Shown: in pieces, positions 9,671-27,832 of the stretch
How the letters are laid out: each line of letters opens with the position of its first letter
Position numbering within the stretch: position 1 is the stretch's first letter
NCBI RefSeq assembly: GCF_002025705.1
Contig: NZ_CP018846.1
Span: 4,145,501 to 4,209,500, forward strand
Direction: 5' to 3'
Length of the DNA stretch: 64,000 nucleotides
From: Pseudomonas putida
GTDB taxonomy: Bacteria; Pseudomonadota; Gammaproteobacteria; Pseudomonadales; Pseudomonadaceae
The notes under the pieces: generated by a model
Database searches by the model: none
Seen by the model: the letters and a program-made list of their open reading frames with translations, nothing else
Told to the model about the DNA's origin: nothing
Translations under genes and position numbers: made by a program

Positions 9671-12600
9671 TCAGACCGCGAGTGCCGCCTCTTGGCGTTC
9701 GACGCCAATACCCTGCAATAGCGAGGCTACATCCTCGATCAACTGCCCGTCCTGCAGCAGTTCGAAATGGCCCCGGTCGCTGCTCAGGTGCCGCAGTGGC
9801 GTGCCGTAGTGCCCATCGATACTTGACCGCGCCGCCACTTCGCGCCCCGCCGCCCACCAGCAGGTGGGTTTCACTCGAGTGCCTGGCAATGCCTTCATGG
9901 CCATCGCTACTCGGTCCAGTTGCAGCGTGGTACGCACGAAAGCAACCCGCTCGGCGATGGCGAGATCGACCAACACTGGCGACGACAAGGTGCCAAGCAC
10001 GGCCGCCATTGGCTCACCTAACAGCAGTCGCTCATCCTTGCCGGGGCCCTGCCAACCACAGCACAGTGCTCGGCTAGCGTCCGCATCGGCGCCCAGCGCC
10101 AGCAGCAGGCTCAACAAGCGCTCATCCCAGGGCTGCTGCTGGTCGGCCTGCGGCAAGTAGCTGTCCAGCAGCCCGACGAAGGCCACCGCCTGGCCCTGTG
10201 CCTCCAGCTCACGCGCCACCTGCAACGCCAAGGCGCCACCCAGCGACCAGCCGAGCAGGTAATAGGGCCCCTGTGGCTGCACGGCGCGGATGTAGTCGCA
10301 GTAGTCGACCGCCATCGACTCGACATCCCCGTCGACCCAGGCAGCATTGAACAACATGCGGCACTGGATGCCGTGCACCGCCCATTGCGGCTGCAGCCGC
10401 CTGGCCAACGGAAGGTAGTCGAACACCGAGCCATGCACGCCATGCAGGCAGAACAGCGGTGTGGCGCCCTGCTTCGGGGTGTTCAGCAATAGCATCGGGG
10501 GCTGGCTGGCAGCGCTTTGCAGGCGCCCGACCAACTCGCCGATACGCGGCGTGGTCATCAGATCGCGAAGGGTCATGGTGAACCCATCCAGCGCTGCCAC
10601 CCGCACCCGGCGTACCAGTTCCATGGCCAGCAGCGAGTTGCCGCCCAGTTCGAAGAAGCTGTCATCAAGGCCGACCTCTTCCACATCCAGCAGCTCGCCC
10701 CAGAGCTTCGCCAGGCTCACCTCCAATGGCGTGACCGGCGCGCGGTAGTGTTCGGAACGGTCCAGCACGGGGGCTGGCAAGGCATGCCGATCGAGCTTGC
10801 CGTTGGGGTTCAATGGCATGGCTGGCAGCACCAGCAGGTGCGCGGGCACCATGTACTCCGGCAAGGCCTGGCGCAACCGGGCAAGCACCTGGCCACGCAG
10901 CGCGGCATCCCACTGCAGGCCCGGCGCCAGCACCAGGTAAGCCACCAGGCGCGAACCACGCCCTTCGCCTGCCACGGCGACCACCGCTTCACGCACTTCA
11001 TCCATGGCCATCAGGCACGATTCCACTTCGCCCAGTTCGATGCGGAAACCGCGCACCTTGACCTGATGATCCACCCGGCCAAGGTACTCGACCACACCAT
11101 CATGGCGCAGGCGCACCAGGTCGCCGGTACGGTAAAGGCGGCCACCTGTCGGGCCGAACGGGTCGGCGACGAAACGCTCGGCGGTCAGGCCCGGGCGCTG
11201 GTAGTAGCCGCGCCCCAACCCCTCACCGCCGATGTAGAGCTCGCCGGGCACGCCAGCTGGCAACAGCTGCAGGTCGCTGCCCAGCACATAGGCGGAACGC
11301 GCGCCGACGGGCGTGCCCACCGGCATGTACTGCGCATCGAACCCGCTGCCCAGGTGAACCGCCCACAGCAATGGCGTGATCACGGTCTCGGTCGGGCCAT
11401 AGCCATTGATGATGCGCGGTGTGCGCAGCACCTGCTGGATCTGCTCGAAGGTGGCCCGGCTGGTGCCTTCGCCGCCCACGGTGTAAGAGCGAATGGGCAA
11501 GTCTGCACCCGCCTCGCCCAGATGCTCGGCCAGCTGCTGCAGGTAGCTGGGGGTGAAGCAGGTAATGGTGATGCCATGCTCGGCAATCTCGCGCGCGCTG
11601 CGCTCGACATCCCAGGCATCGTTGTCGCGCAGCATCAGCATCGAACCGGAAACCAGCGGCACCAGCCAGCGCTCATGGGCGCCGTCGAAGTTGATCGAGG
11701 CGAACTGCAGCTCGCGGTCTTCGGGGGTCATGCCATAGCGCTCGGCAATGGCCAGGCAGTGCATGGCCAGTGGGCCGTGGGTGACCGCCACGCCTTTCGG
11801 CCGGCCGGTGGAGCCGGAGGTGTAGATCAGATAGGCCAGGTTGCCCGCCGCCACCGGGTAATGGGCATCGTGCGCCGGGTAACCTTGCAGTTCGGCGCCA
11901 TCCGCGCTGACCGGCAACACTGCGACAGCGGCAGGCAGTGGCAGCTCGGCCAGCAGATGGGGCTGGGCCAGCACCAGGGCAACGCCGCTGTCCTCGATCA
12001 TGTAGCTCAACCGCTCGCGCGGGTGGGTCGGGTCCAGTGGCACGTAGGCGCCGCCGGCCTTGAGCACGGCCAGCAAGGCAACCAGCATTTCGACAGAGCG
12101 CTCGAGCGCTATGCCCACGCGCACCTCCGGGCCTACACCCGCCTCGTGCAGGCGCGCCGCCAGCCGGTTGGCCCACTGGTTGAGTTGCTGGTAATCGAGC
12201 TGCCTGCCCGCCACGACCAGCGCGGGGGCGTTGGGGCGCAGGTGGGCCTGTTGCTGTATCAGCCCGTGCACGGTACGCATTTCGGCGGCCATGCCCAGCC
12301 CAGGGTTCAAATCCTCCAGCTGCCAGTTGCGTTCAGCCTTGCTCAGCATGCACAGCTCGGCGAGCGGTTTGTCGTGCTCGGTGCTCATGCGCCACAACAG
12401 GTTCTGCCAATGGGCGAACATCTGCTGGGCGGTAGCGCCATCGAACAGGTCAGTGGCATAACTCAAGCTGGCACTGAGCTGACCGCCATGCTCCTGCGTG
12501 TCCAGTGCCAGGTCGAACTTGGCCCGCGAGGTCGGCGCGGGCAGCAGGGTCATCGACAAGCCGGCAAGCGCCGAAGCCCCCAGGTCATCGCCCATCACCT

Positions 12601-13790
12601 GGTGGTTGAACATGACCTGGAACAGCGGGTTGTGGCTGAGATCGCGATGCGCCACCAGGCTATCGACCAGCGCTTCGAAAGGCAGGTCCTGGTTGGCCTG
12701 GGCGGCGAGCAAGGTGGTGCGGGTGTCGTGCAGCAGCTGCGCGGTGGTCAGGCCATCTTCAAGCCGACCGCGCAATACCAGGGTGTTGACGAAGAAACCC
12801 GTCAGCGGCTCCACCTCTGGCCGGTTGCGCCCCGCCGACGGCATGCCCACGCAGACATCGTTCTGGCCGCTGTAACGGCGCAGCAGCAGCTGGAACGACG
12901 CCAGCAGCACAGTCGACAACGTGCAGCCGTGCGCTTGGGCCAGGGCGACCAGGCGCTGACGCAACGGCTCGTCCAGCGTGCCGGTCACCGCCTGGCCACG
13001 ATGGCTGGGCACAGCTGGGCGTGGTCGATCGGTGGGCAGTTCCAGCACCGCAGGGGCATTGCTCAGTTGCTCCGTCCAATAGGCCAACTGCCGCGGCCCC
13101 TCGCCCGCTTCAAGCAGCTGGCGCTGCCAGGCGGCGAAATCGGCGTACTGAATGGCCAGCGCCGGGAGGTTGGCCTCGCGGCCTTCGCAGGCGGCCTGAT
13201 AAAGCTGGATCAGTTCCCCGATCATCACCTGCATCGACCAGCCATCGGAGACGATGTGGTGCTGGGTGATTACCAGCACCCGGTCCGTCGCGCCGATTTC
13301 CAGCAACAGCACCCGCAGCAACGGGCCACGCTGAAGGTCGAAGGGCCGCACCACTTCGTGACTTACCGCCGCGGCGATGGCCTGGTCGTCGGCGCCTGGC
13401 AAGGCCACGTGCTCGATCGCCACCGGGGCTGCAGCGTGGATACGCTGCAGGGGTTCACCTTCGGCTGCCTCGAAGGTGGTGCGCAGCGGCTGGTGCCGCG
13501 CCACCAGCGCATCGAAACTCCTCTGCAGCGCGGCAAGGTCCAGTGGGCCTTCAAGGCGCAACGCTGCCGGCATGTTGTAGGCGGCACTCTGTGGGTCCAG
13601 CTGCCAGAGGAACCACTGGCGCTGCTGGGCATGGGAAAGGCGTGGCTCATCGCCTTCAGCCAGCGCGACGATGGGCAGGCGGCCCGGGTCGATGCCTTTT
13701 TCCAGCAGGCGCTTGAACAGGGCCACGCGCTTGTCATGGCCCAGCCCGCTGATCCGCTGGACCAGCTCATTGCCCTGTTGGGTCCCTTGC

Positions 13791-13798
<8 letters not shown>
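9671..13798 (-). CDS. NRPS, terminal module C-A-T-TE (predicted ornithine-type residue)
   Basis: Last protein of the assembly line, 1375 residues. Domains: LCL condensation (about 45-470, HHIVSDGWS), adenylation (about 500-990, YTSGSTGRPKG, YRTGD, NGKLDR), thiolation (GGNSL, Ser about 1065) and type I thioesterase (GWSLGG, Ser about 1195; Asp in LLDSYLP; His in DRGHFELL). The ten-residue pocket reads D-G-E-C-T-G-G-I-T-K. Glu at the 239 position fits a substrate with a basic side chain, so I infer ornithine or N5-hydroxyornithine, with moderate confidence. The TE would release or cyclise the product. The ATG at 13798 overlaps the previous gene by 8 bases (ATGCTTAA), implying translational coupling. 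No epimerase follows, so the residue should stay L. Confidence 0.93.
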
Positions 13799-21557
<7,759 letters not shown>

Positions 21558-21559
21558 GC

Positions 21560-24500
21560 TCAAACCTCCTCCAGTGAATTCATGAACGCTTCCATGTCGG
21601 CCCAGTCCTCGTCAGCGGTGCCGCCGAGGGCCTGCAGCTCTTCAGCCAGGGCGGCCAGGTGCGGGCGCTCGAACAGGCTGCGCATGGGCAGCGCAACACT
21701 CAGTTCGGACTTGATCCGGGCGATGACCTGGGCCGCCAGCAGCGAGTGCCCGCCAAGGTCGAAGAAGCTGTCGTCGAGACCGACGCGGGGCACCTGCAGG
21801 ACTTCCATCCAGATCGCCGCAAGCTGTTGCTCCTGCTCGCTGACCGGCGCGCGGAAGCTGGCCTGCAACTGGCTCGGGTCGGGCGCGGGCAAGGCCTTGC
21901 GGTCAAGCTTGCCGCTGGGGGTCAGTGGCAGGTTGTTCAGCAGCACCAGGTGCGAAGGGACCATGTAGTCCGGCAGCGTCGCGCGCAGGCCCTCGCGGAT
22001 CGCCTGGCGCTGCGCTTCGTCACTGGCGCCATCGGCCTGGGTGACCACATAGGCCACCAGCTGCCGCCCGCCGGCCATGTCCAGGGCCAGCACCGCCGCC
22101 TCGCGCACACCTGGGCATTGCTGCAGGCGCATCTCGATTTCGCCAAGCTCGATACGGAAGCCGCGCACCTTCACCTGATGGTCGACTCGGCCGATGTATT
22201 CAATGGCACCGCTGGCATCGAAGCGGGCTCGGTCGCCGGTTCGGTACAGGCGCTCACCGGGCACCTCCGGGTCGGGCAGGAAGCGTTCGGCGCTGAGCGC
22301 GGGCTGGCCGTGATAACCGCGTGCCAGGCCGGGCCCACCGATGTACAGCTCGCCGATGGCACCCGCTGGCACAGGCTGCATCTCGCCGTCGAGAATGCAC
22401 AGGCGCCGGCCGGCCAGGCCCTGGCCAATGGGGATGCCGCGCCAGGACACATCCTGCGATGCCAGCGCCGTGCAGTCATGGATGCTTGACACTACCGTGG
22501 CCTCGGTCGGGCCATAGGTGTTGAGCAAGCGCACCCCGCCAAGGCCGGCACGGCGCCACAGGTCGAGGCCATCGACTGCCATGGCTTCGCCGCCGACATG
22601 CACCTGGCGCAGTCCGGCAAACGACTGTGGAGTAGCGCGGGCGTAGTCCTGCACCAGCATGTGCCAGTAGGCCGCCGGCAGGTCGGCGACAGTGATGCCG
22701 TGCTGCTGCAGTGCCTGCAGGAAGCTGGCGCTGTCCCACAGGCGGCTGTCGCGCAGCACCACGCGGGCACCGACGCACAGCGGAGGGTAGAACTGCTCGA
22801 CAAAGCCGTCGAAGCTGCAGGTGGCGAACTGCAGCACACGATCTTCCGCGGCCAGGCGCGAATAGTCAGTTGCCAGTTCGCAGAACTCGGCCAACGCGCC
22901 ATGGCTGATGGCGACGCCTTTGGGGCGGCCGGTAGAGCCGGAGGTGTAGATCACATAGGCCAGGTTGCCTGGCTGCAGCGATACCGGTGGGGCATGCTCA
23001 GGTTGCTCGGCAAGCTCACCCTGCGCCTGATCCAGGCACACGACCTCGATGCCGTCAGCCTCTGGCAGCTGGCCGAGCAAGTTCGATTGCGTCAGCAGCA
23101 AACGCAGGCCGCTGTCGGCGAACACCTGGGCAATACGCTCGCCGGGTGCTTGCGGGTCCAGCGGCACATAAGCGCCGCCGGCCTTCAGTACCGCCAGCAG
23201 GGCAACCCCCATGTCCAGCGAACGCTCCAGCGCTACACCGACCAGGGTCTCTGGGCCGACACCCGACTGCATCAGGCGTTGGGCCAGGCGGTTGCTGCGG
23301 CGCTCCAGCTCGGCGTAGCTCAGGCTGGCGCCCTGCCCTTCGCCGGCCAGCACCAGGGCAACCGCCTCGGGCGTGCGCGCTGCCTGTGCCTGGAAGCGCT
23401 GATGGGCCAATGCCGATGCGTGCGGTGCGGGTGCACGCAGTGCCCAATGCTGCAATTGGCGAGACTCTGCAACATCGAGCATTTGCAGCTCGCCGATTCG
23501 GCATTGCGGGTCAGCGAGCACGCTGTGCAGCAGGTTGCGCCAATGGCCGGCCATGCGCTCGACGGTGGCGGCATCGAACAGGTCGGTGGCGTAGGTGAAG
23601 GCGGCCAGCAAACGTTCGCCTTCCTCGCGGGTTTCCAGCATCAGGTCACTGGCGGCGGCATGGCTGCGGGCACCGGCCACGCTCTGTTCGGCGTCAAGAT
23701 GCGCCAGTTGCAGGCCGCAGCCCAGGCGCATGCCCTGGATGTCGGTGACCAGCGGCTGATGGTTGTACATGACCTGGAACAACGCGTTGTGGCTCTGACT
23801 GCGGCTGGGCTGCAGCGCCTCCAGCAGCGCATCGAACGGCAGCTCCTGGTGGGCTTGCGCGCCCAGGGCGGTCTGACGCAGGGCCTGCAACAGCTGCGCG
23901 AAGGTCTGGCGGCCGTCGAGCTGGCTGCGCAGTACCTGGGTATTGACGAAGAAGCCGATCAGCCTCTCGACCTCACCGCGGTTGCGGTTGGCAATCAGGC
24001 CGCCGACGCGGATATCGCCCTGCCCGCTGTAGCGGTACAGCAAGGTCTTGAAGGCCGCCAGCAGCACCACGAACAAGGTCACGCCCTGGCGCTGGGCCAG
24101 CGCCTTCAGGCCATTGCGCAGCTCGGCGTCGATGGCGAACTCCAGGCGCGCGCCGGCGTGGCTCGGCTGTGCCGGGCGTGGCCGGTCGGTGGGCAATTCC
24201 AGTGGCTCATGCTCCTCGCCCAGCTGCGCCCGCCAGTAGTCGAGCTGCCGCGCCTGCTCGCCGGCTTCCATCCAGCTGCGCTGCCACAGGGCGTAGTCGC
24301 GGTAGTGCACGGCCAGCGCCGGTAATTGGGCCTGGCCCCCAGCGCTGCGGGCGTCCAGGCAGCGCATGAACTCTTCGATGAGGATGTTCATCGACCAACC
24401 GTCGGCAATGATGTGATGCATGGTCAGCAGCAGCACATGCTCATCCGCCGCCAATTGCAGCAACGCTACCCGCAGCAGCGGGCCCTGCTGCAGGTCGAAC

Positions 24501-24964
24501 GGCTGGCCTGCTTCGCGGGCGACTTCTTCCCGGGTGCGCTGCAGGCGCTGATCCGCACCCAGGGCGGTCAGGTCGACATGGCGAACCTGCACCTGCGCAC
24601 CGTCACCGACACACTGCACGGCCTGCCCGTCGACTTCCTCAAAGGTGGTACGCAGGCACTCATGGCGCTGCACCAGATCGGCAAAGGCCAGGTCCAGCGC
24701 CTGATGATTCAGGCTGCCGAGCAGGCGCACGGCCCCTGGCAGGTTGTAGGCAGCGCTGCCCGGCTCCAACTGCCAGAGGAACCACATGCGCTGCTGGGCG
24801 TAGGAAAGCTGGTCGCGGCCGGCGACACCGCTGCAGTCGGGGATGGGGTAGCTGGTGAAATCGACCTGCTCGTCGCGCAGGGCGGCGAAGAAGACACGGC
24901 GTTTTTCCAGCGGCAGTTCAATGAAGCGGCGCGCCAGCTTCAGGGATTGATCGAGGGTGCTCAT
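21560..24964 (-). CDS. NRPS, first module C-A-T (predicted Lys)
   Basis: First synthetase, 1134 residues, start at the ATG 24964. Domains: condensation (about 45-470, HHIIADGWS near 183), adenylation (about 490-1000; YTSGSTGRPKG, NTYGPTEATV, YRTGD, GKLDRK) and thiolation (GGHSL, Ser about 1074). The pocket reads D-G-E-D-H-G-T-V-V-K. Two acidic residues (E239, D278) suit a basic side chain, and I recall this code from Lys modules of pyoverdine synthetases. It starts with a condensation domain, not with A or an acyl-ligase. It must therefore accept an upstream acyl or peptidyl donor, such as the PvdL product in pyoverdine synthesis, or a fatty acid. A PvdS-type promoter lies 55 bases upstream. 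Confidence 0.94.
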   Translation of the reverse strand: MSTLDQSLKLARRFIELPLEKRRVFFAALRDEQVDFTSYPIPDCSGVAGRDQLSYAQQRMWFLWQLEPGSAAYNLPGAVRLLGSLNHQALDLAFADLVQRHECLRTTFEEVDGQAVQCVGDGAQVQVRHVDLTALGADQRLQRTREEVAREAGQPFDLQQGPLLRVALLQLAADEHVLLLTMHHIIADGWSMNILIEEFMRCLDARSAGGQAQLPALAVHYRDYALWQRSWMEAGEQARQLDYWRAQLGEEHEPLELPTDRPRPAQPSHAGARLEFAIDAELRNGLKALAQRQGVTLFVVLLAAFKTLLYRYSGQGDIRVGGLIANRNRGEVERLIGFFVNTQVLRSQLDGRQTFAQLLQALRQTALGAQAHQELPFDALLEALQPSRSQSHNALFQVMYNHQPLVTDIQGMRLGCGLQLAHLDAEQSVAGARSHAAASDLMLETREEGERLLAAFTYATDLFDAATVERMAGHWRNLLHSVLADPQCRIGELQMLDVAESRQLQHWALRAPAPHASALAHQRFQAQAARTPEAVALVLAGEGQGASLSYAELERRSNRLAQRLMQSGVGPETLVGVALERSLDMGVALLAVLKAGGAYVPLDPQAPGERIAQVFADSGLRLLLTQSNLLGQLPEADGIEVVCLDQAQGELAEQPEHAPPVSLQPGNLAYVIYTSGSTGRPKGVAISHGALAEFCELATDYSRLAAEDRVLQFATCSFDGFVEQFYPPLCVGARVVLRDSRLWDSASFLQALQQHGITVADLPAAYWHMLVQDYARATPQSFAGLRQVHVGGEAMAVDGLDLWRRAGLGGVRLLNTYGPTEATVVSSIHDCTALASQDVSWRGIPIGQGLAGRRLCILDGEMQPVPAGAIGELYIGGPGLARGYHGQPALSAERFLPDPEVPGERLYRTGDRARFDASGAIEYIGRVDHQVKVRGFRIELGEIEMRLQQCPGVREAAVLALDMAGGRQLVAYVVTQADGASDEAQRQAIREGLRATLPDYMVPSHLVLLNNLPLTPSGKLDRKALPAPDPSQLQASFRAPVSEQEQQLAAIWMEVLQVPRVGLDDSFFDLGGHSLLAAQVIARIKSELSVALPMRSLFERPHLAALAEELQALGGTADEDWADMEAFMNSLEEV

Positions 24965-25017
24965 AGGTCGTCCGAACCGGTGATGGGAGCCGCCCTGGGC
25001 TCCGCGATACCTGTTGA

Positions 25018-25043
25018 ACGAATGGTTCCGGCTTGCATTTAGG
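25018..25043 (-). promoter_or_regulatory. PvdS-type iron-starvation box before the first NRPS gene
   Basis: The minus strand reads CCTAAAT, with TAAAT followed after exactly 16 bases by CGT. This is the published core of promoters used by the pyoverdine sigma factor PvdS. It sits 54 bases before the ATG at 24964, inside the 169-base gap between hydroxylase and NRPS, so the NRPS genes can be expressed separately from the hydroxylase. Confidence 0.75.
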
Positions 25044-25133
25044 CGCTGTTGGCAAAACCTGTGGCGCCCGTTTGGCAACCGCGCGCCGGTGCGCCCGAAG
25101 ACGTGCCGGCGGTCGCTGCACTGCTTGCGCGGC

Positions 25134-26111
25134 TCAGCCCGCGCCGTGCCCCTCGGCCATGGCCACGATGACCTTGCGCTTGCCGGTGAAGGTGCTGCGG
25201 GCGTGGGCGGCGAGCATGTTGTCGAGCATCAGCACATCGCCTTCCTGCCACGGGAAGGCGATGGTGCACTCCTCCAGCACGCCGCGCACTTCGTCGAGGA
25301 TCGAGTCTTCGATGGCTGAACCGTCGCCGTAATAGACATTGCGTGGCAGGTCTTCCTCGTCGACGATTTCCAGCAGGCTCTCGCGCACTTCGGGCGGCAG
25401 GTTGGACACATGGAACAGGTGCGCCTGGTTGAACCACACATCCTCACCGGTACGTGGGTGGCGGGCCACTGCCTGGCAGATCTGGCGGGTGCGCAGTTCA
25501 CCGTCATCCTTCCAGTCGCAGGTGATCGCATGGCGTTGGCAGTAGGCCTCCACCACCGCCGGGTCGTCGCTGTTGAATACCTGCTCCCAGGGCACGTCCA
25601 GGCCATTGCCGAAGTTGCGCACGTACATCAGCCCATGGCGATTGAAACGTTCGTGAATGCGCGGGTCGATGCGGCGGAACACTTCGCGGCTATCGGCGAT
25701 TGGCGTTTCCCCTCCACTTTCGGCAGCGATCATGCTGTAGAACCAGATCTTCATCGGCCATTCGCGGGTGTAGGCCTGCTCGTTGTGCAGCGGGATCTTC
25801 TGGTGCGCAGGGTACTCGGTGGAGGTGTATACACCCTGGGTGACGTTGCTTCGCGGGGTAGAACCGAACTCGTAATTCAGCAACGGGTGGCCGAAGCCGC
25901 CGGCGAAACTGCGGAAGGCCTCGGCGCCGCCCACGTCGAAGCCGCGAAAAAGAATGCCACCGGCGTCGAGCAAGTGGCGGTCGACCAATTCGCGAATCGG
26001 CTCCAGCGCCTCGTTGAGGTCCAGGCCGGCGTGGGGCGCCTCGACCAGCAGGGGCAGGGTGCGCTGGCCGGGCAGCAGTGGCCGGGCAAGCAGTTCCAGT
26101 ATGGCGCTCAT
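25134..26111 (-). CDS. SyrP/TauD-like Fe(II)/2-oxoglutarate dioxygenase, probable aspartyl beta-hydroxylase
   Basis: Non-haem iron oxygenase of 325 residues. It carries a His-X-Glu form of the facial triad (HNE, His109/Glu111) rather than the HxD of TauD, as in the SyrP subgroup; the distal His is about 303 and 2-oxoglutarate-binding Arg candidates follow. SyrP-like enzymes hydroxylate Asp held on an NRPS carrier. Here the next operon contains an Asp module with an epimerase, so the expected product is beta-hydroxyaspartate, an iron-binding hydroxycarboxylate. Start chosen at the ATG 26111 with a GGGGGAAG ribosome site; a longer reading from 26237 lacks one. A PvdS-type box lies about 170 bases upstream. 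Other TauD activities are possible, but context argues against them. Confidence 0.88.
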   Translation of the reverse strand: MSAILELLARPLLPGQRTLPLLVEAPHAGLDLNEALEPIRELVDRHLLDAGGILFRGFDVGGAEAFRSFAGGFGHPLLNYEFGSTPRSNVTQGVYTSTEYPAHQKIPLHNEQAYTREWPMKIWFYSMIAAESGGETPIADSREVFRRIDPRIHERFNRHGLMYVRNFGNGLDVPWEQVFNSDDPAVVEAYCQRHAITCDWKDDGELRTRQICQAVARHPRTGEDVWFNQAHLFHVSNLPPEVRESLLEIVDEEDLPRNVYYGDGSAIEDSILDEVRGVLEECTIAFPWQEGDVLMLDNMLAAHARSTFTGKRKVIVAMAEGHGAG

Positions 26112-26282
26112 GGCTTCCCCCTTACGGCGGCGGGCCGTAGCGGGCTGAGCAGCAATTGAATGGCAACAGGCAGCGCCTGGCTGGCCTTGAAGCAGGTGGC
26201 GGCATGCATCCTTCGACCCTCGATAAAATGACAGCAAGCTCCGGCTCGGGCGCGCAGCGCACGTCGGCCTTGTGCAGAGGAA

Positions 26283-26308
26283 ACGAGGGGCAGAGGGAGG
26301 GATTTAGC
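26283..26308 (-). promoter_or_regulatory. PvdS-type iron-starvation box before the hydroxylase gene
   Basis: The minus strand reads GCTAAATCCC with CGT exactly 16 bases after TAAAT. This matches both the extended -35 element and the -10 core described for PvdS-dependent pyoverdine promoters. It starts only 5 bases past the 3' CCA of tRNA-Arg(CCT) and implies a leader of about 165 bases before the ATG at 26111. I see no Rho-independent terminator between the tRNA and this promoter. Confidence 0.8.
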
Positions 26309-26313
26309 GTAGA

Positions 26314-26388
26314 TGGCGTCCCCGGCAGGAATCGAACCTGCACCAGAGTCTTAGGAGGACCCCGTTCTATCCATTAAACTACAGGGAC
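26314..26388 (-). tRNA. tRNA-Arg (anticodon CCT)
   Basis: A 75-base cloverleaf including an encoded CCA. The 5' end begins GTCCC and pairs with GGGAC before the discriminator; the anticodon loop is CTCCTAA and the T-loop TTCGATT. It decodes the rare Arg codon AGG. tRNA-Arg(CCT) genes are frequent integration sites, and accessory DNA begins directly at its 3' end here. The 26389-26515 interval upstream holds a TAAAAT -10-like hexamer at 26404-26409 and nothing else I can assign. Confidence 0.97.
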
Positions 26389-26515
26389 TGAAACCCGTCG
26401 GCGATTTTACTGAGCTGAATGCAGCATTAGCGCGACGGCGAGCATGTTAACCAGCGCGCCACCGTTTGTCATGCCTGAATCGGGCTTTTTGCACGTAGGG
26501 TTTTTCTGGGAGCCA

Positions 26516-27103
26516 TCAGGCAATCAACTTTTCCTGACGCAACAGTTCGATCAAAGCAGTAACCGCCGCAGCCAGATCACCTGAATTGTCGAGCGTGTGG
26601 ACCGACGGCGCAGCCTCCAGCTGAAGCCGGGCATTGCGCGCCAGGCGCTGGTCGACTTGCTCCGGGGTTTCCCGCCCGCGGGCGAGCAAGCGTTCACGCA
26701 GCACCTCGGGTTGCACTTCGAGGCACACCGCCAGCAGATTCGGGTAACGCTCCCGCGCGACGGGCAGATAGGCCCGAGAGCCATTGACCAGCACCGAGCG
26801 CCCTTGCGCCAACCACTGATCCACCTGGGCCGGAATCCCGTACTCCAGGCCATTGGCCCGCCAGTGCATGGCGAATGCGCCCTCCTCGCGCAGTTGCGCG
26901 AAGCGTTCCGCGCTCACGCCGTGGGCCGCTTCACCCTTGGCCTCGGCCGAGCGAGTGATGACCCGACGGGCAATTTCTACCCCTGCGGCAGACAATTGCG
27001 CACGAGAAGCATTGATCAGGGAATCTTTTCCCGAACCCGATGGTCCTACCAGAAATATCAGGCGGCCTGAGGCTCCATCTCGGGCGCTTGCGTCATGTTG
27101 CAT
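26516..27103 (-). CDS. phnN: Ribose 1,5-bisphosphate phosphokinase PhnN
   Basis: Guanylate-kinase-like P-loop enzyme that phosphorylates ribose 1,5-bisphosphate to PRPP, the last step of the carbon-phosphorus lyase route. The protein has about 195 residues with Walker A GPSGSGKDS at about 20-28 and a DNSG motif near the C-terminus, typical of PhnN. No other phn gene is in view. In this setting it may simply provide an alternative PRPP route. I used the ATG at 27103; a GTG two codons earlier (27109) is equally readable and neither has a strong ribosome site. Confidence 0.85.
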   Translation of the reverse strand: MQHDASARDGASGRLIFLVGPSGSGKDSLINASRAQLSAAGVEIARRVITRSAEAKGEAAHGVSAERFAQLREEGAFAMHWRANGLEYGIPAQVDQWLAQGRSVLVNGSRAYLPVARERYPNLLAVCLEVQPEVLRERLLARGRETPEQVDQRLARNARLQLEAAPSVHTLDNSGDLAAAVTALIELLRQEKLIA

Positions 27104-27450
27104 AGCCACTATGCTCTATGGAAGGAAACCCGCGCATTCTAGGTGTTTTCTGCAACCTTTGCTGCGTTTTACAGGTTTTTGACGGCAAAAGGCTGACGGT
27201 GCAGAGGGCTGGATAATGCAAAACTTTTCAAACCAGTGCTCATTTCTGATAATTGGTACTGGCAAAAAGCCTTTATCCGGCTCACTATTTGTCACAGAAT
27301 TGACGCCAAGGAAACGGCGACCATGAGGCAAGATGACCATCCAAATTTCCATGACGGTTGAACATTTTGTCGTCGCCACGGTCGTACTTCCACTCCGTGC
27401 GGCCAATTTGAGAACCGCTTCCCCTGAACCAGTAAATCCGGTCAATTTAT
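27104..27450. other. Intergenic region between divergent phnN and amrZ
   Basis: About 345 AT-richer bases with no credible ORF. On the plus strand AAACTT at 27221 and TCTGA at 27245 are 18 bases apart, a loose fit to an AlgU-type promoter such as controls amrZ in P. aeruginosa. TTGACG at 27300 lacks a good -10 partner. I cannot place AmrZ autoregulatory sites with confidence. Confidence 0.4.
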
Positions 27451-27777
27451 ATGCGCCCAATGAAACAGGCTATTTATTCGAGCCGCACCGCTGACAAGTT
27501 CGTCGTCCGCCTGCCAGACGGGATGCGTGAGCGCATTGCCGAGGTAGCGCGCAACCATCACCGCAGCATGAACTCCGAGATCATCGCGCGCCTGGAGCAG
27601 AGCCTTATCCAGGAAGGCGCGCTGGGCGACGAGCTGAGCATGCGCCTGGACAGCCCGGAGCTGTCGCTGCACGAGCGTGAGCTCCTGCAACGTTTCCGCC
27701 AGCTGTCCCACCGCCAGCAGAATGCACTGGTGGCCCTCATCGCTCACGATGTGGAAATGGCCGCCGACGCCTCCTGA
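27451..27777 (+). CDS. amrZ: Ribbon-helix-helix regulator AmrZ/AlgZ
   Basis: DNA-binding regulator of alginate, motility, exopolysaccharide and c-di-GMP genes in pseudomonads. The 108-residue length equals that of AmrZ. The N-terminal arm is followed by the Arc-like beta strand DKFVVRLP (about 15-22) and helices containing RSMNSEIIARLEQ. The C-terminal part, about 67-108, is the tetramerisation region. The ATG at 27451 is adopted; a second ATG lies three codons in. A strong terminator follows at 27797, so it is monocistronic. Confidence 0.92.
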   Translation: MRPMKQAIYSSRTADKFVVRLPDGMRERIAEVARNHHRSMNSEIIARLEQSLIQEGALGDELSMRLDSPELSLHERELLQRFRQLSHRQQNALVALIAHDVEMAADAS

Positions 27778-27796
27778 GGCCGGCAGCAAGCAGACA

Positions 27797-27826
27797 CGAA
27801 AAAGCCAGCGTAAGCTGGCTTTTTTC
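27797..27826 (+). terminator. Rho-independent terminator of amrZ
   Basis: AAAAAGCCAGC, a short loop, then GCTGGCTTTTTT, 20 bases after the amrZ stop. The A/T flanks on both sides could serve both strands. Confidence 0.85.
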
Positions 27827-27832
27827 GTTGTG

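Noticed and set aside
21560..24964. Lipopeptide (biosurfactant) synthetase
   Set aside because: No tandem TE, no lipopeptide-type Leu modules or LuxR regulators or efflux genes nearby; PvdS boxes and Asp hydroxylase favour a siderophore. A lipidated siderophore is not excluded.
26314..26388. A duplicate attachment site of the tRNA-Arg(CCT) end within the window
   Set aside because: I found no second copy of the 3' tRNA segment in the visible sequence.
27221..27249. AlgU promoter of amrZ
   Set aside because: Spacing of 18 and a missing leading G make the match too loose to annotate as a feature.
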